A DNA stretch of 24,434 nt from Thermoplasmatota archaeon (GTDB lineage Archaea > Thermoplasmatota > Thermoplasmata > Thermoplasmatales > Thermoplasmataceae), in NCBI GenBank assembly GCA_023379355.1, contig JAMCUD010000004.1, positions 1 to 24,434 on the forward strand, written 5' to 3'. Shown in pieces: positions 1-7,662 of the stretch (position 1 is its first letter; each line of letters starts with the position of its first letter). Below the pieces are notes generated by a model. It was not told the origin of the DNA, searched no databases, and saw only the letters and a list, made by a program, of their open reading frames with translations. The translations under genes were made by a program, and so were the position numbers.

Positions 1-801
1 GTGAGATGGGAAAGCTTTCAGAGCACTGTTCAGCAGATCAAGGGCCTTGCCAGGCAGCTTCGCTGCCTCTAGAACACGTGAGTATCTCGAGGCGTCATCA
101 GGGGGTAGTGGCTCCTGAATTCCAAGCAGTGAGACCCAGTTCTCAAGGTCGGGGATTCCTGAACTTGCCTTAGCCTCAAGAAAAGTAATAACTGCCCCAT
201 AGGGCATTTTGTTGGTCCGGAAGATCTCATCAAAAAGTTCGAAGAAAACCTCAGGCTTCAGGGTATGATGGTATCGGTCAATAATGTCTGTTATCACTGA
301 CGGGTCCAGGCTTCCCCAGGGGAACCTGGCAATGAAATCTCTCCTGACTAATCCGGTATCAGCGTATCTCATCATAAGTGAATCCTGAAATCCAGATTCA
401 ATGGACCGCATCTCAATAATGCCAAGGATTTTGTCACTGATTTTGGATGCAGGCATAATCTTGACAAGGGCACGCAAGGATTCCGATGAAAGTTCAGGCA
501 CCCATCCCGCCATTAGATCCGTCGTGAGGCTTTCCATACCAGCCCCATCAGTCAATTCAACAAGAAAGAAGATCAGGGACACTGCATCAGCGTACTGTTC
601 CTTTGGTATCTGGGAAAGCATTCCAGCGAGTCTTGCGACGAAAACCTGCGAAACTTCAGAACGGTCAATACCCTGGGTTCTTGTCACCTCTTCCAGCGCA
701 TGCTTGATCGCCAGGGGAGTGGCGTTTCCTGAGCCGGCAACAGTCTCAAGAGTTTCGTCAAGCATCTTAGCTGCCTTTTTTGGTATGACGCCATCCGCCA
801 T
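1..801 (-). CDS. Unrecognised helical protein, 3' end cut by window edge
   Basis: An open frame on the minus strand runs from ATG at 801 to the first base of the window without a stop (267 codons seen), so the C-terminus lies outside. I do not recognise the family. The product starts MADGVIPKKAAKMLDETLET and is rich in Leu, Ala, Glu and Ser. It reads as successive amphipathic helices (for example SEVSQVFVARLAGMLSQI and DKILGIIEMRS), suggesting a cytosolic alpha-solenoid. No signal peptide, membrane segment or nucleotide-binding motif is visible. It lies 50 nt behind arlJ in the same direction. A TATA-like TAATATAG lies 26 nt ahead of the ATG, which suggests its own leaderless promoter, although read-through from the archaellum operon is equally possible. 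An in-frame GTG at 807 is the only other nearby start; a stop lies just upstream of it. Confidence 0.8.
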   Translation of the reverse strand, partial: MADGVIPKKAAKMLDETLETVAGSGNATPLAIKHALEEVTRTQGIDRSEVSQVFVARLAGMLSQIPKEQYADAVSLIFFLVELTDGAGMESLTTDLMAGWVPELSSESLRALVKIMPASKISDKILGIIEMRSIESGFQDSLMMRYADTGLVRRDFIARFPWGSLDPSVITDIIDRYHHTLKPEVFFELFDEIFRTNKMPYGAVITFLEAKASSGIPDLENWVSLLGIQEPLPPDDASRYSRVLEAAKLPGKALDLLNSALKAFPSH

Positions 802-822
802 TGTCACAGTACATCAATTTTT

Positions 823-830
823 CTATATTA
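823..830 (-). promoter_or_regulatory. Putative TATA box of the left-edge helical gene
   Basis: On the minus strand TAATATAG is centred about 26 nt before the ATG at 801, the spacing expected for a leaderless archaeal transcript. The palindrome 831-847 touches its upstream side, where the BRE/TFB site would be. Confidence 0.5.
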
Positions 831-847
831 TGATTGTCGTACAATCA
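831..847. promoter_or_regulatory. 17-bp perfect palindrome between arlJ and the helical gene
   Basis: TGATTGT-CGT-ACAATCA has 7-bp arms and a 3-nt centre. It lies 4 nt past the arlJ stop and directly against the putative TATA box of the next gene. On the minus strand it is followed by A-rich sequence, not a T-run, so an operator fits better than a terminator. A hairpin in the arlJ 3' end is the alternative. Confidence 0.45.
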
Positions 848-851
848 CAGG

Positions 852-2507
852 TCAAAGTGCTCCGCCTAGCATTATGGAGGTCAGGTACAGAGTTCCGTAC
901 ATCACGAGCGAAACAATCCACGTCATTATGACGAAATGATGAAGCCCATGCACTACCTTTCCTCCATCAGCAAATTTAAGCGCTGTTCCTGCAATGAACG
1001 AATGTATCAGGAGTATGGCAACAAGGAACACCTCAATCAGGAGAATTGATGATGCAGGTTGCGAGACAAATATGCCATAGGAATCCAGCGTGGATACATT
1101 GAAGGTTGCAAAGACCTTGTTTATGATTTCCAGCACACCAAATGATATGGCCAGCGAAAAGGCAAGTCCTCCAGTTATGCCATATATGACGCCGACATAG
1201 CTGTTGACAGAGGCATGTCTCCGCTTTCTCAATCTTATCACCCTGTCAAAATTGTCTGCCACGACAGTTCCCGCCTTTGCGGCATCTGCTCCTAAGTCTA
1301 TGGATTCCACAAAGCTCTCGGAAAATACTTCTATGAGATGGGACCCAGTATCTGCGCTGAAGTACCTCCATGCCTGTATGCTGTTTATCCTGTAAGCAAG
1401 CCTGTTGTAGAGATTCCTGATATCTTTTGTGAGAGTGCCAAAATCGTGCAGAACGATTGATTTAAGCGCTTCAATTACCATGTTTCCACGTGCTGACGCA
1501 GAACCTGCTAGCGACCTTATGAAGCTGCCAAACATCTCATCCTTCTTCATCACCTTTTTTTCAGCCTTGGACCCTATATATCCGGGAAAGAAGAAAGGCG
1601 TAACTATCATGGCGAGGGCCAGATAGAATGGAAGTTCGAATATGAACCTTGTAACATATAGGGTCGCGAAGATCACAGCGGCAGCAATGGATGCGTAAAT
1701 GAAGACCCTTCTGATCTTGAGCTGGAGCTCAGTCTTTATCCCGGTGTCATGCCATATGGGATCGTTTGGAAGGACTATCTTTATGCCATAAACAAGCATG
1801 GATTCCCCCAGAATTATGGTGATTAGGCTGAGGGACAACACCGAAAGAACATTAATGCTTATGAGAACAGGCATTATCATTATGAATGTGATCATAAATG
1901 CGAAGGCAAGAAGCAAAGACACATACATGTCCTTGTAAAGATCAAATGTGTATAGAGAGGAAATGTAGGCGGTTTCAAAGTTGTTCATGACAGTTTCAGA
2001 TTCGTTCTTCACAAAATCCTCGAAGTCCTGCCCGCTGTTTATGGCATGGCCAAATCTGGCAAGGAAATCCTCAAAAACTTCACTTGGAACCTTAGTGGAG
2101 ATAAGCATGGCGGCCTCGGAAAGGCCGCGCTTCCAGTTTTTGACGAGGTTCACAAGTCTTGCGATCTCCAGCCTTATCCTCCCCAGCTTTTCCTTTTTCG
2201 AAAGTATGTCAAGCAGGTCTATCCTGTTGGCAGCGCTGACCGAAAGTGTGGCAAAGGCAGTCATGAAGTATGGTATGTTTGAATTTATGTCGGATTTGGC
2301 GGAATCTCTCTCCAGAATGGGTCTCATTATTGTGTAGAACATGAGGCTCGCGCCAATTCCTGCAATTATCATGTAGTATATGCTGTTGAATAAATTGTAC
2401 ATGAAGATACCTATGGCTGTTGCCAGAGTTCCCGCCACAATGACGGCAGTATCTGTTTTCTTGAACTCAACACCAGCCAGTAGCTTTGAAGCTTTGAATT
2501 CAACCAT
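852..2507 (-). CDS. arlJ: Archaellum membrane platform protein ArlJ (FlaJ)
   Basis: ArlJ is the polytopic inner-membrane platform on which the ArlI ATPase acts during archaellin assembly and rotation. It belongs to the TadC / type II secretion F superfamily. The 551-residue product has clustered hydrophobic segments near residues 20-60, 185-240, 270-310, 440-465 and 485-550. These are separated by two large charged cytoplasmic regions (about 70-180 and 315-430), the usual layout of the family. The length is normal for an archaeal FlaJ. The start ATG at 2507 is preceded by GGTGAT four bases away, and this SD includes the arlI stop codon, so translation is probably coupled. It is the last recognisable archaellum gene, and the order arlH-arlI-arlJ is the canonical end of the cluster. 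Assignment rests on architecture and context. Confidence 0.95.
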   Translation of the reverse strand: MVEFKASKLLAGVEFKKTDTAVIVAGTLATAIGIFMYNLFNSIYYMIIAGIGASLMFYTIMRPILERDSAKSDINSNIPYFMTAFATLSVSAANRIDLLDILSKKEKLGRIRLEIARLVNLVKNWKRGLSEAAMLISTKVPSEVFEDFLARFGHAINSGQDFEDFVKNESETVMNNFETAYISSLYTFDLYKDMYVSLLLAFAFMITFIMIMPVLISINVLSVLSLSLITIILGESMLVYGIKIVLPNDPIWHDTGIKTELQLKIRRVFIYASIAAAVIFATLYVTRFIFELPFYLALAMIVTPFFFPGYIGSKAEKKVMKKDEMFGSFIRSLAGSASARGNMVIEALKSIVLHDFGTLTKDIRNLYNRLAYRINSIQAWRYFSADTGSHLIEVFSESFVESIDLGADAAKAGTVVADNFDRVIRLRKRRHASVNSYVGVIYGITGGLAFSLAISFGVLEIINKVFATFNVSTLDSYGIFVSQPASSILLIEVFLVAILLIHSFIAGTALKFADGGKVVHGLHHFVIMTWIVSLVMYGTLYLTSIMLGGAL

Positions 2508-2512
2508 TTAGA

Positions 2513-4132
2513 TCACCCGTATACCGGTATTGAAGCCGGGCCCTTGATGTAGAACGACTTGATGAGTTCGAACACTTTGTAGTATGATGTTATGTTGTTC
2601 CTCAACATGTAATCTATCATCCTGGCACGCTTGAACAGCTCATCATAAATTGCTTTAGGATCAGCCATTCCGGCTGTGGCTGCAATCCTTTTCTCAAGTA
2701 TGTAACTGTTATTGAGGCCTCGGAACACATGCTGGTCAGTTGCCGCATCCCACTGGAATACCTGCTTGGTGGAAACGCCGCCCAGTTCCTCATAATAGCC
2801 CTCAATCTCGTTGATGCTGGTGGTTCTCCTAAGGAATTTTCCGTTCACGTAAACTGCCTGCTGGATAAGTGCGATATTCAGGTTATCCATGAATGTCACA
2901 GGAATGTTGATGGGTGTGCCGGTGAACCTCTGGATCATCTTCCTAACGGAAGCAGCATGGAAGGTGGCTATCACAGGATGCCCTGTCTGCATTGCTTGGA
3001 ATGCCATGGACCCCTCAGCTCCCCTTATTTCCCCAACGATTATGTAATTAGGACGGGACCTGAGCGCCGTTTTAAGGAGATCAAAAAGTGTCACCCTGCT
3101 CTCCTCAGCGCCGCGCTCACGCGTGACCAGCTGTTGCCATGCATCCTGGGGAGCCCTTATTTCAGGAGTGTCCTCTGCGCTGAAAATCTTGGAATCGGGC
3201 CTTATGAAAGGTATCATGGCATTGACCACTGTTGTCTTTCCACTTGCAGTTTCCCCGCATACAAAGACACTCTGGCCGTACTCAAGGGCAAGCCATAGGT
3301 ATGCGGCCTCCTCCGAAGACATGGTGTTGTATTTCACAAGCTGGACTATACTGATTGGAATGTCAGCGAATTTCCTTATTGTGAAGCTTGGCCCCCTTGC
3401 AGACACATCAGTGCTGTATACTATGGAGAGCCTTGAACCGTCTGGCAGGGTAGCATCCACAATTGGCGTCTTGTCAGAAACAGGCCGCCCTACCCTTTCA
3501 CTTAGCCTCTTGCTATAAATAGCCAGCCTGTCATTGTCTCCAAAAGAAATTCTTGCCTTTATTGAACCGAATATCTTGTGGACTATGAAAACATCGTTTG
3601 CCCCTATTCCGCTTATATCCTCAATGTGGCTGTCTCTTATGAGAGGTTCAAGGGGGCCAAGGCCAACAACATCCTTTTTTATGTTGTAAAGGAGTTTCTC
3701 CTTGAGTGAAGGAACAACTGTTACAGACATCCCCTTGACCCTGTTGGAATTTCCTATGGATGTTATCTTGTTGTAAATTTCCTCAAGATTTTTGTCGAGG
3801 ACCTCCTCAGACTCGGGTGGCGGATAGTTTGCAGCAAAATTCAGGATGATCCTGAGGACCTGATCCATGAAGGTCTGCTCCTCCTCGGTCAGGTTGGGTT
3901 CAATTGGTCTGTATATCCTTGCTCCATTATCCTGATAGACATGGATGAATATGGGATCACCCACTGGGTATATTATGTCCAGAGATGCCATATCCTTAAG
4001 CGAATTATCAGGAACAGGAACGAAATTTGGCGTCCTCTGGGTCTCGAATCTGTATGTGCTCAGATATTCTGCCAGGTGCGGATTCCTTTCAACTGCAGTC
4101 TGGAGATTGTCAGATATCACATACTCTACCAT
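2513..4132 (-). CDS. arlI: Archaellum motor/assembly ATPase ArlI (FlaI)
   Basis: ArlI is the cytoplasmic hexameric secretion-type ATPase that powers archaellum assembly and rotation with ArlH and ArlJ. With the ATG at 4132 the product has 539 residues. Walker A is GETASGKT at about 293-300. Downstream are the Asp-box/Walker B region (YIIVGEIRGAEGSMAFQAMQ) and the His-box-like TGHPVIATFHAAS, all typical of the type II/IV secretion ATPase family. An N-terminal domain of about 200 residues precedes the core. I prefer the ATG at 4132 to the GTG at 4141. AGGTGA, overlapping the arlH stop (TAG), lies 5 nt before that ATG, while the GTG is part of the SD itself. The gene abuts arlH and arlJ. Confidence 0.96.
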   Translation of the reverse strand: MVEYVISDNLQTAVERNPHLAEYLSTYRFETQRTPNFVPVPDNSLKDMASLDIIYPVGDPIFIHVYQDNGARIYRPIEPNLTEEEQTFMDQVLRIILNFAANYPPPESEEVLDKNLEEIYNKITSIGNSNRVKGMSVTVVPSLKEKLLYNIKKDVVGLGPLEPLIRDSHIEDISGIGANDVFIVHKIFGSIKARISFGDNDRLAIYSKRLSERVGRPVSDKTPIVDATLPDGSRLSIVYSTDVSARGPSFTIRKFADIPISIVQLVKYNTMSSEEAAYLWLALEYGQSVFVCGETASGKTTVVNAMIPFIRPDSKIFSAEDTPEIRAPQDAWQQLVTRERGAEESRVTLFDLLKTALRSRPNYIIVGEIRGAEGSMAFQAMQTGHPVIATFHAASVRKMIQRFTGTPINIPVTFMDNLNIALIQQAVYVNGKFLRRTTSINEIEGYYEELGGVSTKQVFQWDAATDQHVFRGLNNSYILEKRIAATAGMADPKAIYDELFKRARMIDYMLRNNITSYYKVFELIKSFYIKGPASIPVYG

Positions 4133-4141
4133 TTTTCTCAC

Positions 4142-4813
4142 CTATGAAACGCTTGATATTTCGACTATTAACCCCCTTCCCGGCTCAATCCTGAAAGGTA
4201 TTGCCTGCTGAAAAGACTTCAGTGCCATAGGGAACTTCATGAGGTCTATGCTGTGTTTCCTCTCACCAGCAAGATCCCTGGAATGCATGCTGATCACGGT
4301 CGTGGAGAGTTCGTGAATTTTTACCAGGCTAGCAGGGTCTATGTCAGATGGGTTTATCGTGACAATCACTATTCGCCCCTCTGAGAATTTCCTGAGATGG
4401 GTGAAATACTCAATAATGTTGAAGTCCTTGAACATGCCCTCCTGCAGTGAATCTATGATTAGGACCTGCTTAGCCTTTACATCATCCAGGGTCAGCAGTT
4501 CCTCGAGCTTTGCCCTGCGCGATTTCCTCATTAGGAATACAGATGTTATGAAAGATATTTGATCAGAAAGAACCTCGTTGAACATTGGATATCCAAGCGA
4601 CTCAGCCTCAGACAGGAATTCCCTTATGGGAAACTGGGAGGAGACATATGCGATGGAGGCATTGTGCTTCATCATTCCATAGGCCAGCCTAAGACACAAT
4701 AGGGTCTTTCCTTCCCCGCTGCCACCCTCTATTGTTATTATCTGGCCCACGTAAAGGCCTCCACCCATTCTCCTGTCCAGTTCATCACCTGGAAGCTGAA
4801 AATTAAGGTACAT
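4142..4813 (-). CDS. arlH: Archaellum ATP-binding protein ArlH (FlaH)
   Basis: ArlH is a RecA/KaiC-like ATP-binding protein that docks on ArlI and regulates the motor. The 223-residue product begins with the family pattern LPGDELDRRMGGGL. It has Walker A GGSGEGKT at 30-37 and a Walker B-like QVLIIDS at 116-122. ArlH proteins typically bind ATP but hydrolyse it poorly; that is family knowledge and is not visible here. The length is normal. The ATG at 4813 follows arlG by 8 nt, with GGATGAG as a moderate SD. The stop abuts the arlI SD. Confidence 0.95.
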   Translation of the reverse strand: MYLNFQLPGDELDRRMGGGLYVGQIITIEGGSGEGKTLLCLRLAYGMMKHNASIAYVSSQFPIREFLSEAESLGYPMFNEVLSDQISFITSVFLMRKSRRAKLEELLTLDDVKAKQVLIIDSLQEGMFKDFNIIEYFTHLRKFSEGRIVIVTINPSDIDPASLVKIHELSTTVISMHSRDLAGERKHSIDLMKFPMALKSFQQAIPFRIEPGRGLIVEISSVS

Positions 4814-4821
4814 ATCTCATC

Positions 4822-5268
4822 CTAAACCTGGAATTCCATATTCTTTGATACACCGTTGATCAGGCTAACCTCGATCTGGTTATAGCCCTGGGGCAATGTA
4901 ACATTAACGACTATTTCTCCCACCTGGCCTGGCATCAGCTCGCCACTGCCGGACGGCGAAGTAAACTTCAAATCAGATTGCGGTACAATAGTTCCATTTA
5001 TCAGAACAGAAACGGTTGTATTGGTAAAGTCAAAGCCATCGCTGCCCGTATTTTTGATGTAGAAGATATATCCATTACTGTAAGGTATCTGGCTTGGATC
5101 GTTGATTATGGAAAAGTCTGTCTGAATCATGCCTGAAGTATCCTGTGCAGAATTTTGCATGCTTAATGCAAGATGCGTTGTCTGGCCTCCAAGAACACCT
5201 ACTACAGCAACACTCAGAACTAGTGTGGCTATGAAGAATATCATCTCAGATGTAGCCATTGATGCCAT
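4822..5268 (-). CDS. arlG: Archaellum stator-type protein ArlG (FlaG)
   Basis: ArlG is a monotopic membrane protein whose pseudoperiplasmic domain, with ArlF, anchors the motor to the cell envelope. The 148-residue product has the typical N-terminus (ASMATSEMIFFIATLVLSVA), one membrane helix at about residues 8-28, then a soluble beta-sandwich domain containing several N-x-T sequons. Start ATG 5268 shares its A with the arlF stop (TAATG). A perfect AGGAGGT at 5278-5284 lies 9 nt upstream inside arlF, so it is translationally coupled. Met4 (5259) is a possible alternative start. Identity rests on N-terminal pattern, size and position between arlF and arlH. Confidence 0.88.
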   Translation of the reverse strand: MASMATSEMIFFIATLVLSVAVVGVLGGQTTHLALSMQNSAQDTSGMIQTDFSIINDPSQIPYSNGYIFYIKNTGSDGFDFTNTTVSVLINGTIVPQSDLKFTSPSGSGELMPGQVGEIVVNVTLPQGYNQIEVSLINGVSKNMEFQV

Positions 5269-5687
5269 TATACATTTACCTCCTGAAATTTCTCGTATCC
5301 AGTGCTGAATACCAATTCAACACTGTGGGGTCCAGACGTAGTCTGGAAAGTAACATTCCCGTCCCCGAGAGGGAACAGGTATTGATCGGAATAGTTGAAC
5401 TGGACAAGCGTCCCATTGACCAGCACATTTGCACTTCTGAGGTCGAGGGTTACACTTCCAGTATTGGTAATGTTAAGGGTTACATTGAATTCAGGGCCCA
5501 AGCCCTTAACCTGGTACCCGGTTATGTTTATCCTGGAATTTTCCAGGTTGTAAGTCAGCGTATTGAAACCTTGCTGAGCACTATTTAGCTCGGTATCGGC
5601 ATGAACGTAATCAGAATAAATCACTCCAAAAAAAATGAGGGAAGAGCTTAGCAGAACTGCCACAGCTACAACGTAACTAAATCCCAT
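5268..5687 (-). CDS. arlF: Archaellum stator-type protein ArlF (FlaF)
   Basis: ArlF, together with ArlG, forms the pseudoperiplasmic stator of the archaellum. The 139-residue product starts with the FlaF signature MGFSYVVAVAVLLSSSLIFF, a single N-terminal membrane helix. A beta-rich extracytoplasmic domain follows, with repeated sequons (NVTLNITNTGSVTL). The length is normal for the family. The start overlaps the end of arlD/E by 11 nt and the stop overlaps the arlG start. No strong SD is seen right before the ATG (a GGGAG lies about 13 nt away), so re-initiation after arlD/E may drive translation. Confidence 0.87.
   Translation of the reverse strand: MGFSYVVAVAVLLSSSLIFFGVIYSDYVHADTELNSAQQGFNTLTYNLENSRINITGYQVKGLGPEFNVTLNITNTGSVTLDLRSANVLVNGTLVQFNYSDQYLFPLGDGNVTFQTTSGPHSVELVFSTGYEKFQEVNV
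5278..5284 (-). promoter_or_regulatory. Strong Shine-Dalgarno site for arlG inside arlF
   Basis: AGGAGGT on the minus strand lies 9 nt before the arlG ATG at 5268 and inside the last codons of arlF. It supports the chosen arlG start. Confidence 0.6.
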
Positions 5688-6375
5688 ATAGTTCGTCCAC
5701 TCCCTTCTTCAACATCCTGAAGTCCCTTTCCAGGGCCTCGATCAAATCTCTTGTTATCTCTCCTCCATTTAGTTTCTCTATGAAGAGCATGGTAACGATA
5801 TGGTCCTGTATTGTGGGCTTCACCTTGTATTCCTGTACTGGAGACAGTATTCCGGTCATCTTGGTGAATTTGATCATCTGCTCCTTCACGGAAGCTGATA
5901 TCCACCCGATGCTTTCATAATAATCCAGCACGTCCATAGTATTCTCAGGGCCATAGTTGTCAAGCAGGAATTCCAGCCATCTCAGGGCAACCATTAGGGA
6001 GATCACATCGTCGCCAATTGTTTCCAGCTTGGCCTTGCGATGGGTCTTCCATGGATACCTGGATGAGACAGCACTAACATCCTGTTCCTGTGACGGCGTT
6101 TCCACCTTTTTCTTGTTGTTGTCACCGGAGAGAAGTTTCTCTACGTTGGAGATCTCCTTGAACAGGCTGTCAACCTTTCCAAGAAGCGAGTTCTCCTTGC
6201 TTTCACTGTATCGCTGTTCCAAATTGTTAAAGAGGGCTTCTATGTCGGATTTTGAGAACTTCGTTGGAGAGTTCAGAACTTTTTGTCTAAGCTCCTCAAG
6301 GACAAATTTTGGTATGGCTTTGTCCGCAGAGTCAATCTTGCTCTGCAGGAAACTCTTCAATGCATCATTGATCAT
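5677..6375 (-). CDS. arlD: Archaellum cytoplasmic-collar protein ArlD/ArlE (FlaD/E)
   Basis: ArlC/D/E proteins form a cytoplasmic collar around the ArlH-ArlI motor and link it to taxis proteins. The C-terminal half carries the FlaD/E domain: IGDDVISLMVALRWLEFLLD, then DVLDYYESIGWISASVKEQM, then IQDHIVTMLFIEKLNGGEI. The N-terminal half (about 1-100) is charged and helical with predicted coiled coil. I place the start at the ATG at 6375 because AGGAGG (6382-6387) is 6 nt upstream. The ATG at 6381 directly abuts that SD and is unlikely. This gives 232 residues and an 11-nt overlap with the arlC stop. D and E cannot be told apart here, so the symbol is provisional. Confidence 0.88.
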   Translation of the reverse strand: MINDALKSFLQSKIDSADKAIPKFVLEELRQKVLNSPTKFSKSDIEALFNNLEQRYSESKENSLLGKVDSLFKEISNVEKLLSGDNNKKKVETPSQEQDVSAVSSRYPWKTHRKAKLETIGDDVISLMVALRWLEFLLDNYGPENTMDVLDYYESIGWISASVKEQMIKFTKMTGILSPVQEYKVKPTIQDHIVTMLFIEKLNGGEITRDLIEALERDFRMLKKGVDELYGI

Positions 6376-6856
6376 TGTCATCCTCCTTTCTGTCTATTTC
6401 CGAAATGACGCTGTCCAAATCGGGCACACCGTAAAGTTCTCTCAGATCACCGATAGCGCTGGTCACAAGGCTCTCAAGATCTTTGATTCTCTCTCTGAGA
6501 GTGTCCGTGATCTCCTTGATTTCCTCTGGAGTTGTATCCATGAAGGGATTGAATTTCTTGGATACCATTTCGTATAGCGAAACTACCATTTTTACATTCT
6601 CCTTCAGTGTTTCCAGCTCCGTGTTCATTTCGGAAATGTTTCTCTTCATACCATCCATGGAGACGTTGACCTTGCTGAGTTCGTTCTCCAGGTTGCTAAT
6701 TCTGAGATTCACCCCATCGATGAACTTTGCGTCGAATGATTGCTGTCCTTGCTGTGGTGCGCTTGTGTTTTGAACTGTCTGCGGTTGATTTGCTACGTTG
6801 ACTGTGGTCTCTTTCTTCTTCTTTCCCAAGCCCTTTACGTTATTTAAGAGACCCAT
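6365..6856 (-). CDS. arlC: Archaellum accessory protein ArlC-like (FlaC domain)
   Basis: The product (163 residues from the ATG at 6856) has a basic start (MGLLNNVKGLGKKKK), a Gln/Ala/Thr-rich linker at about 18-42, and then a long coiled coil. That is followed by the FlaC-type segment ENVKMVVSLYEMVSKKFNPF and a helical C-terminus. It is the FlaC member of the ArlC/D/E collar set, here a separate gene just upstream of arlD/E. A GTG at 6865 could add three residues, but GTGAT ahead of the ATG reads better as an SD. The gene lies 30 nt after arlB, so all the motor genes probably depend on the arlB promoter or on read-through from it. Confidence 0.82.
   Translation of the reverse strand: MGLLNNVKGLGKKKKETTVNVANQPQTVQNTSAPQQGQQSFDAKFIDGVNLRISNLENELSKVNVSMDGMKRNISEMNTELETLKENVKMVVSLYEMVSKKFNPFMDTTPEEIKEITDTLRERIKDLESLVTSAIGDLRELYGVPDLDSVISEIDRKEDDNDQ
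6382..6387 (-). promoter_or_regulatory. Shine-Dalgarno site that fixes the arlD start
   Basis: AGGAGG on the minus strand is 6 nt before the ATG at 6375 and 0 nt before the ATG at 6381, so the inner ATG is the likely start. Confidence 0.6.
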
Positions 6857-6886
6857 TGTAATCACTGAAAATTATGGAGTACAGCA

Positions 6887-7606
6887 TTACTGTAGCTGTA
6901 CCACCGCACTAGTGAAGGCAACTGGCGTTGTGAACTCTATGACTCCAGGTGAACCAACCTGCGGAGTAACCTGTCCAGTGACCTGCTCTCCCTGGGCTAT
7001 ACCATTCCCTCCAAACACAGCTGAAGTGTGTATCACTATGGCAACTTCAGAACCGTAGGTAAGGACTGGGTGCTGCTTTGTCAGCGAGTTAGAAGGGTTG
7101 TGTATAACTGCTATTCCGAAGTTGGTTCCACTCAGTGCCCCGCCCCATGTAGACGATGATTCTACAAGAGATACAAGGTTAGAATTGCCGTTCTGGGTTG
7201 CTGTGGTAAAGTTCTGGTCGTATACCAGAGTTGCGGCATGTCCCTCGTAATACAGGCTTATGGTTGTGTTTCCAAGGTCAATCGGAGATCCACCCGTGTT
7301 CACTGACAGGTATATGACAGTGTAGTTCAGGCCTCCTGACTCAGGGTTTGTTGTGTTGCTATCAAAGCCAACTATCTGATCCACTACGAGACCGCTGGAT
7401 ACCTGGGCAGTTGTCTGGGACCCAGTGCTCTGGGCTTTCTGCTGCAGTGATCCAGCTGTATGGATCAACACGGTGGCTGCCACGGCTGCAACCAGTACCA
7501 TCGCTATAAAAACAATGAGGGTACCGATTCCAGTCTCAGCCTTATTGGCCTTAAGGCTGAATACTTTCTGGAGCTTCTTTGCTCCTCTATACAGTGCTCT
7601 ATTCAT
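6887..7606 (-). CDS. arlB: Archaellin ArlB (preflagellin), the only one in the cluster
   Basis: This is the filament subunit of the archaellum, made as a preprotein. The class III signal is clear: a basic leader ending KANKA, then ETGIGTLIVFIAMVLVAAVA, the near-universal archaellin N-terminal helix. ArlK/PibD-type cleavage is expected after Ala23 (counting from the ATG at 7606). The remainder is a Thr/Ser/Gly-rich beta domain with four usable N-x-T sequons (NTT, NYT, NTT, NFT), candidate AglB targets. I chose ATG 7606 over GTG 7621 because GAGGTG (7611-7616) lies 4 nt before the ATG. Total 239 residues. The 23-residue leader is on the long side for the class. No second archaellin gene and no prepilin peptidase gene are in the window. 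Confidence 0.95.
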   Translation of the reverse strand: MNRALYRGAKKLQKVFSLKANKAETGIGTLIVFIAMVLVAAVAATVLIHTAGSLQQKAQSTGSQTTAQVSSGLVVDQIVGFDSNTTNPESGGLNYTVIYLSVNTGGSPIDLGNTTISLYYEGHAATLVYDQNFTTATQNGNSNLVSLVESSSTWGGALSGTNFGIAVIHNPSNSLTKQHPVLTYGSEVAIVIHTSAVFGGNGIAQGEQVTGQVTPQVGSPGVIEFTTPVAFTSAVVQLQ

Positions 7607-7610
7607 TAGA

Positions 7611-7616
7611 CACCTC
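7611..7616 (-). promoter_or_regulatory. Shine-Dalgarno site of arlB
   Basis: GAGGTG on the minus strand lies 4 nt before the ATG at 7606 and argues against the upstream in-frame GTG at 7621. Confidence 0.55.
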
Positions 7617-7662
7617 AACACTGCAGAGGGTCATGGAAGTAATAGCGGTTTTTTGCACGGAC

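Noticed and set aside
831..847. Rho-independent style terminator for arlJ
   Set aside because: The palindrome is not followed by a T-run on the minus strand; archaeal terminators depend on T-runs.
401..931. Plus-strand open frame of 176 codons at the left end
   Set aside because: It is antisense to the helical gene (1-801) and the arlJ end; the minus-strand frame is longer, reaches the edge, and has a well-placed TATA box.
2729..3298. Long plus-strand open frame opposite arlI (189 codons)
   Set aside because: It lies wholly inside arlI, which has unmistakable ATPase motifs; the plus-strand product has no family-like pattern and no promoter or ribosome site.
5957..6577. Plus-strand open frame of 206 codons opposite arlC/arlD
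   Set aside because: Ser/Leu/Phe-rich composition is what antisense of a charged coiled-coil gene gives; arlC and arlD explain the region.
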